Below are positions 61,921 through 64,000 of a DNA stretch of 64,000 nucleotides, piece by piece (within the stretch, counting starts at the first letter, position 1; every line of letters starts with the position of its first letter). The stretch covers positions 319,071 through 383,070 of the forward strand of contig JANWYG010000017.1 in NCBI GenBank assembly GCA_025057015.1, given 5' to 3'. The notes beneath the pieces are model-generated. The model was not told the DNA's origin, ran no database searches, and was given only the letters and a program-made list of their open reading frames with translations. The translations under genes and the position numbers were made by a program. The DNA comes from Blastocatellia bacterium. GTDB taxonomy: Bacteria; Acidobacteriota; Blastocatellia; Chloracidobacteriales; JADJPF01.

Positions 61921-62620
61921 AATAGTTACCTCTGTTATCTACTTTTACACTAGGCAACAGTCTGTGCTTTTCAAAATATTCGTAAAGTGGCCTTAGATTT
62001 TGCCAGAACTCGAGAAACTGCGACCTAGCATTTAGTATCTTGAAACCTTGTTCGTCGAGCCTCGTAGGGAAGATATGAACAGCTATGACTTGCTGTCCAT
62101 TAGACTTAGCCATCACAGCAGTTATATAAAGTTCTTTTATGCCTTCATCCGTAATTGGCAGGCAGCCTATAGTTACACAGTCACCGTGAATATAGATATC
62201 TCCACCAAGAGCAGGTTTGTAGCCAAGTATTTTGTCCGACTCGTTAGGATAGCTTACTCGCATAGAGAGGTGGTACTTACTGAGCGGATTGAAGACATCT
62301 ATATGATAAACTCCTTCGGGAACTTGCAGGTCACCTTCGCGACGCTTTGGCCCAAGAGTTCCAGAGGACGCACAGATCTCATACTTTTTGACAAACTTGT
62401 AGGGCAAGCTACGTTTGTCTCTAGCCCATAGTTCCAACACGGCCTCATGTTTGAATACTCTGATAAAGACTTCTCTAGGAGGATAGCTGAGGCCTGCTTC
62501 GGTAAATGAAGCTTCCACTACTGCTGATTTCTCTTGGAACGCTTTCCTTACCCGCTCAAACTGCAGCTGACGCTCTAGAAAACCAGCCTGTATAACCATA
62601 AATGCAATAGCAAGTTTCAT
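61910..62620 (-). CDS. L,D-transpeptidase (YafK-like, YkuD domain)
   Basis: 236 residues with an N-terminal signal-like stretch (MKLAIAFMVIQAGF). YkuD catalytic site: IHGDCVTIGCLPITDEGIK with His and Cys in the HGx(4-6)GC pattern. PEGVYHIDVFNPLSKYHLSM is the strand leading to it. These enzymes make 3-3 cross-links or attach lipoproteins to peptidoglycan. It overlaps the lytic transglycosylase gene by 4 nt (ATGA) and the rsmI end by 11 nt. Confidence 0.9.
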   Translation of the reverse strand: MKLAIAFMVIQAGFLERQLQFERVRKAFQEKSAVVEASFTEAGLSYPPREVFIRVFKHEAVLELWARDKRSLPYKFVKKYEICASSGTLGPKRREGDLQVPEGVYHIDVFNPLSKYHLSMRVSYPNESDKILGYKPALGGDIYIHGDCVTIGCLPITDEGIKELYITAVMAKSNGQQVIAVHIFPTRLDEQGFKILNARSQFLEFWQNLRPLYEYFEKHRLLPSVKVDNRGNYFID

Positions 62621-63237
62621 TCACTAGTCCATCCATAAGGCATAAGTAGATGCCGTTTATAAGTACGATAGCGTTGCATTACCTTGAGCACATAACTTCT
62701 TGTTTCCGGGAAGTCTATCTGCTCGATATATTGAGCAGGAGTATGCTGGTTAGCAATACTTGCTTGCCATCTGGTAGCATGGCTTGGGCCTGCATTGTAA
62801 CTTGCGAGAATAACCGGTAGAGGTTCTGCAAGATGACCGTACTTTGTCATCAACCGATCTATGTACCAACAGCCCAAGTATATATTGACTTCCGGTTCAA
62901 GCAGCAGCTCCTCCTCGGTTCTGCCACGCCCGGCCTTGAAAACTTCGGCCAGGTGTCGTAGTCCGGTCACGCGCTTCCACTCACGCAGCGTAGCCTGAGT
63001 CACCTGCATTAGCCCTACCGCCCCAGCACGGGAGCGTGCCGCAGGATTAAAGCGCGACTCTTCATAAATAATAGCGTGTATCAACGCCGGATCCAGGCCA
63101 TAACTGCTACTTATGCGAACAATTATGTGATCATATCTGTGAAAATAGTGATGGTGCACAAACTGAGCTAATGCAGCGCTCATAGCAAGCAGCACTACTG
63201 CAGCCAATACGCAAATTATTTTTTTAGTTCTAATCAT
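62617..63237 (-). CDS. Lytic transglycosylase (SLT domain)
   Basis: 206 residues from the ATG at 63237, with an N-terminal membrane anchor (KIICVLAAVVLLAMSAALAQ). The SLT fold is clear: catalytic Glu in IYEESRFNPAARSRAGAVGL and MQVTQATLREW, then LEPEVNIYLGCWYIDRLM and SYNAGPSHATRW. It cleaves peptidoglycan glycan strands. Paired with an L,D-transpeptidase in one operon, it fits wall remodelling. Confidence 0.93.
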   Translation of the reverse strand: MIRTKKIICVLAAVVLLAMSAALAQFVHHHYFHRYDHIIVRISSSYGLDPALIHAIIYEESRFNPAARSRAGAVGLMQVTQATLREWKRVTGLRHLAEVFKAGRGRTEEELLLEPEVNIYLGCWYIDRLMTKYGHLAEPLPVILASYNAGPSHATRWQASIANQHTPAQYIEQIDFPETRSYVLKVMQRYRTYKRHLLMPYGWTSE

Positions 63238-63337
63238 CGCCAACCAACAGCAAAACAGCAGTAATCAAAATCGTCTTGTACGTCTTTTATTAGGATGTTA
63301 CCTTGTTTATATACTATAGCTCAGTAGGCAAAGAATT

Positions 63338-63841
63338 ATGAAACTACTTCTTATGCTAAGTCTGCTGCTTGTTGCAGTGCCTCAGAACTTACAAAAAGAC
63401 AACGCACTCAGCTTCGATAAGCCTAAACAGCAGCAGTCAATTCCCAATCCTTATGTCGTAAGCTATCCCAAGGACGTAGTAGTAGAAAGATTAGCAGGCT
63501 ACTTCAAGGACAGTCAGATGCAGCTAGACACTACGTTTACCAGAAAAGAGGAAGGTTTTTTGGTAACTAAGCCGTTTGTTTTCGTCAAGGGTACCCTTAC
63601 TCGCAGCCAACTAGACAGATTTGGCAGTTGTCCGGCAGCAGAGAAGCGTAATTGGACAAGAGCTAGGGCAACATTCCAAATTACGGTCGAAGCTACAGCG
63701 CCAGATCAGTCAAGGATAACGGTTAGCAGCAAGCTTGAGGGATTGTCGCAAGAGCTCACAGGCAGCAGCTGGGTAAGCTGCAAGTCCAATGGACAAATGG
63801 AACTGCAAATACTAGAGCAGATACTAGAGTCGCTCAAATAG
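63338..63841 (+). CDS. Hypothetical secreted protein
   Basis: 167 residues with a signal peptide (MKLLLMLSLLLVAVPQNLQ). The mature part has alternating strands (GFLVTKPFVFVKGTLTRSQL, ATFQITVEATAPDQSRITVS) and two Cys (SCPAAEKRNW and WVSCKSNGQM) that could pair. I do not recognise a family. It precedes the partial gene at the window end by 8 nt. Confidence 0.72.
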   Translation: MKLLLMLSLLLVAVPQNLQKDNALSFDKPKQQQSIPNPYVVSYPKDVVVERLAGYFKDSQMQLDTTFTRKEEGFLVTKPFVFVKGTLTRSQLDRFGSCPAAEKRNWTRARATFQITVEATAPDQSRITVSSKLEGLSQELTGSSWVSCKSNGQMELQILEQILESLK

Positions 63842-63849
63842 GTAGAAAG

Positions 63850-64000
63850 ATGACAGACAAAAGGACTAGAAATCTCAGTAGCAGTACAGAAAAATTACCT
63901 TCGTTCCAAAAAAAGAGCCTAAAAACCTCCAATCTCGCCAGCAGTCACACTGCTCCGCTCGAGCAGGAAACAATGACAACACCGCTCACTTCAGCAACAG
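63850..64000 (+). CDS. Start of a gene cut by the window edge
   Basis: An ATG at 63850 follows AGGTAGAAAG and opens a frame of 50 codons that is still open at the last base. The visible part (MTDKRTRNLSSSTEKLPSFQ...) is rich in Ser, Thr and Lys and contains no recognisable domain. It lies 8 nt after the secreted-protein gene and is probably co-transcribed. Confidence 0.5.
   Translation, partial: MTDKRTRNLSSSTEKLPSFQKKSLKTSNLASSHTAPLEQETMTTPLTSAT

Overview
The window looks like a chromosomal segment of a Gram-negative bacterium, most likely an Acidobacteriota member (Blastocatellia-like). This is an inference. It rests on a Ser/Thr kinase fused to a TolB/PD40-type propeller, TPR-receiver-DUF4388 and TPR-PilZ regulators, bactofilins, a DUF3592/DUF4253/DUF3108/DUF2752 mix, and ADP-heptose/LPS genes. 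No transposase, integrase, rRNA or CRISPR array was seen. Genes are tightly packed, often overlap at start/stop codons, and several convergent pairs overlap at their 3' ends.

Left part (1-21 kb): a cut-off PrsW protease leads an operon with a Cys-cluster protein and a TPR-receiver-DUF4388 regulator. Then come tRNA-His, a LysR regulator, a secreted-looking esterase-like protein, mpl (peptidoglycan recycling), tRNA-Arg, a universal stress protein with a barrel-like protein, TPR-PilZ/pepQ/ureohydrolase, mscL, a GcvR-like ACT protein, an enoyl-CoA hydratase and serC. A three-gene cluster follows: a helix-hairpin-helix scaffold, a pentapeptide/bactofilin-like fusion and a bactofilin. I read it as a beta-helix cytoskeleton module.

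Middle (21-46 kb): a RecB-like nuclease and an SF1 helicase look like one TM0106-type protein split by a one-base frameshift. gyrA is followed at 2 nt by a six-gene set resembling nuoH-J-K-L-M-N. That set has no peripheral-arm genes, and most subunits have lost residues that are nearly invariant in complex I, whereas NuoN keeps most of its own. Two hsp20 genes face lon across a spacer with two sigma70-type promoters, each overlapped by an HspR/HAIR-like CTTGA-N11-TCAA(G) element. guaC, a PH-like membrane protein, a uridine kinase-like gene, a penicillin acylase, a 2-hydroxyacid dehydrogenase, an HD hydrolase, a small membrane protein and an ECF sigma factor follow.

Right part (46-64 kb): an alpha/beta hydrolase that lacks its serine nucleophile, the kinase-propeller protein, DUF2752, a LuxR-HTH/HTH_17/SPFH operon, a class IV aminotransferase, a GH13 amylase-like gene split by a frameshift, an operon for ADP-heptose synthesis and transfer (rfaE1, rfaE2, GT9, methyltransferase, DUF3108), a PPP-type phosphatase, an M48 protease, rsmI, an L,D-transpeptidase, a lytic transglycosylase, a small secreted protein and the start of a gene cut by the window edge. 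The most unusual content is the degenerate Nuo-like membrane module at 28.1-34.4 kb, then the paired HAIR promoters and the beta-helix cluster.
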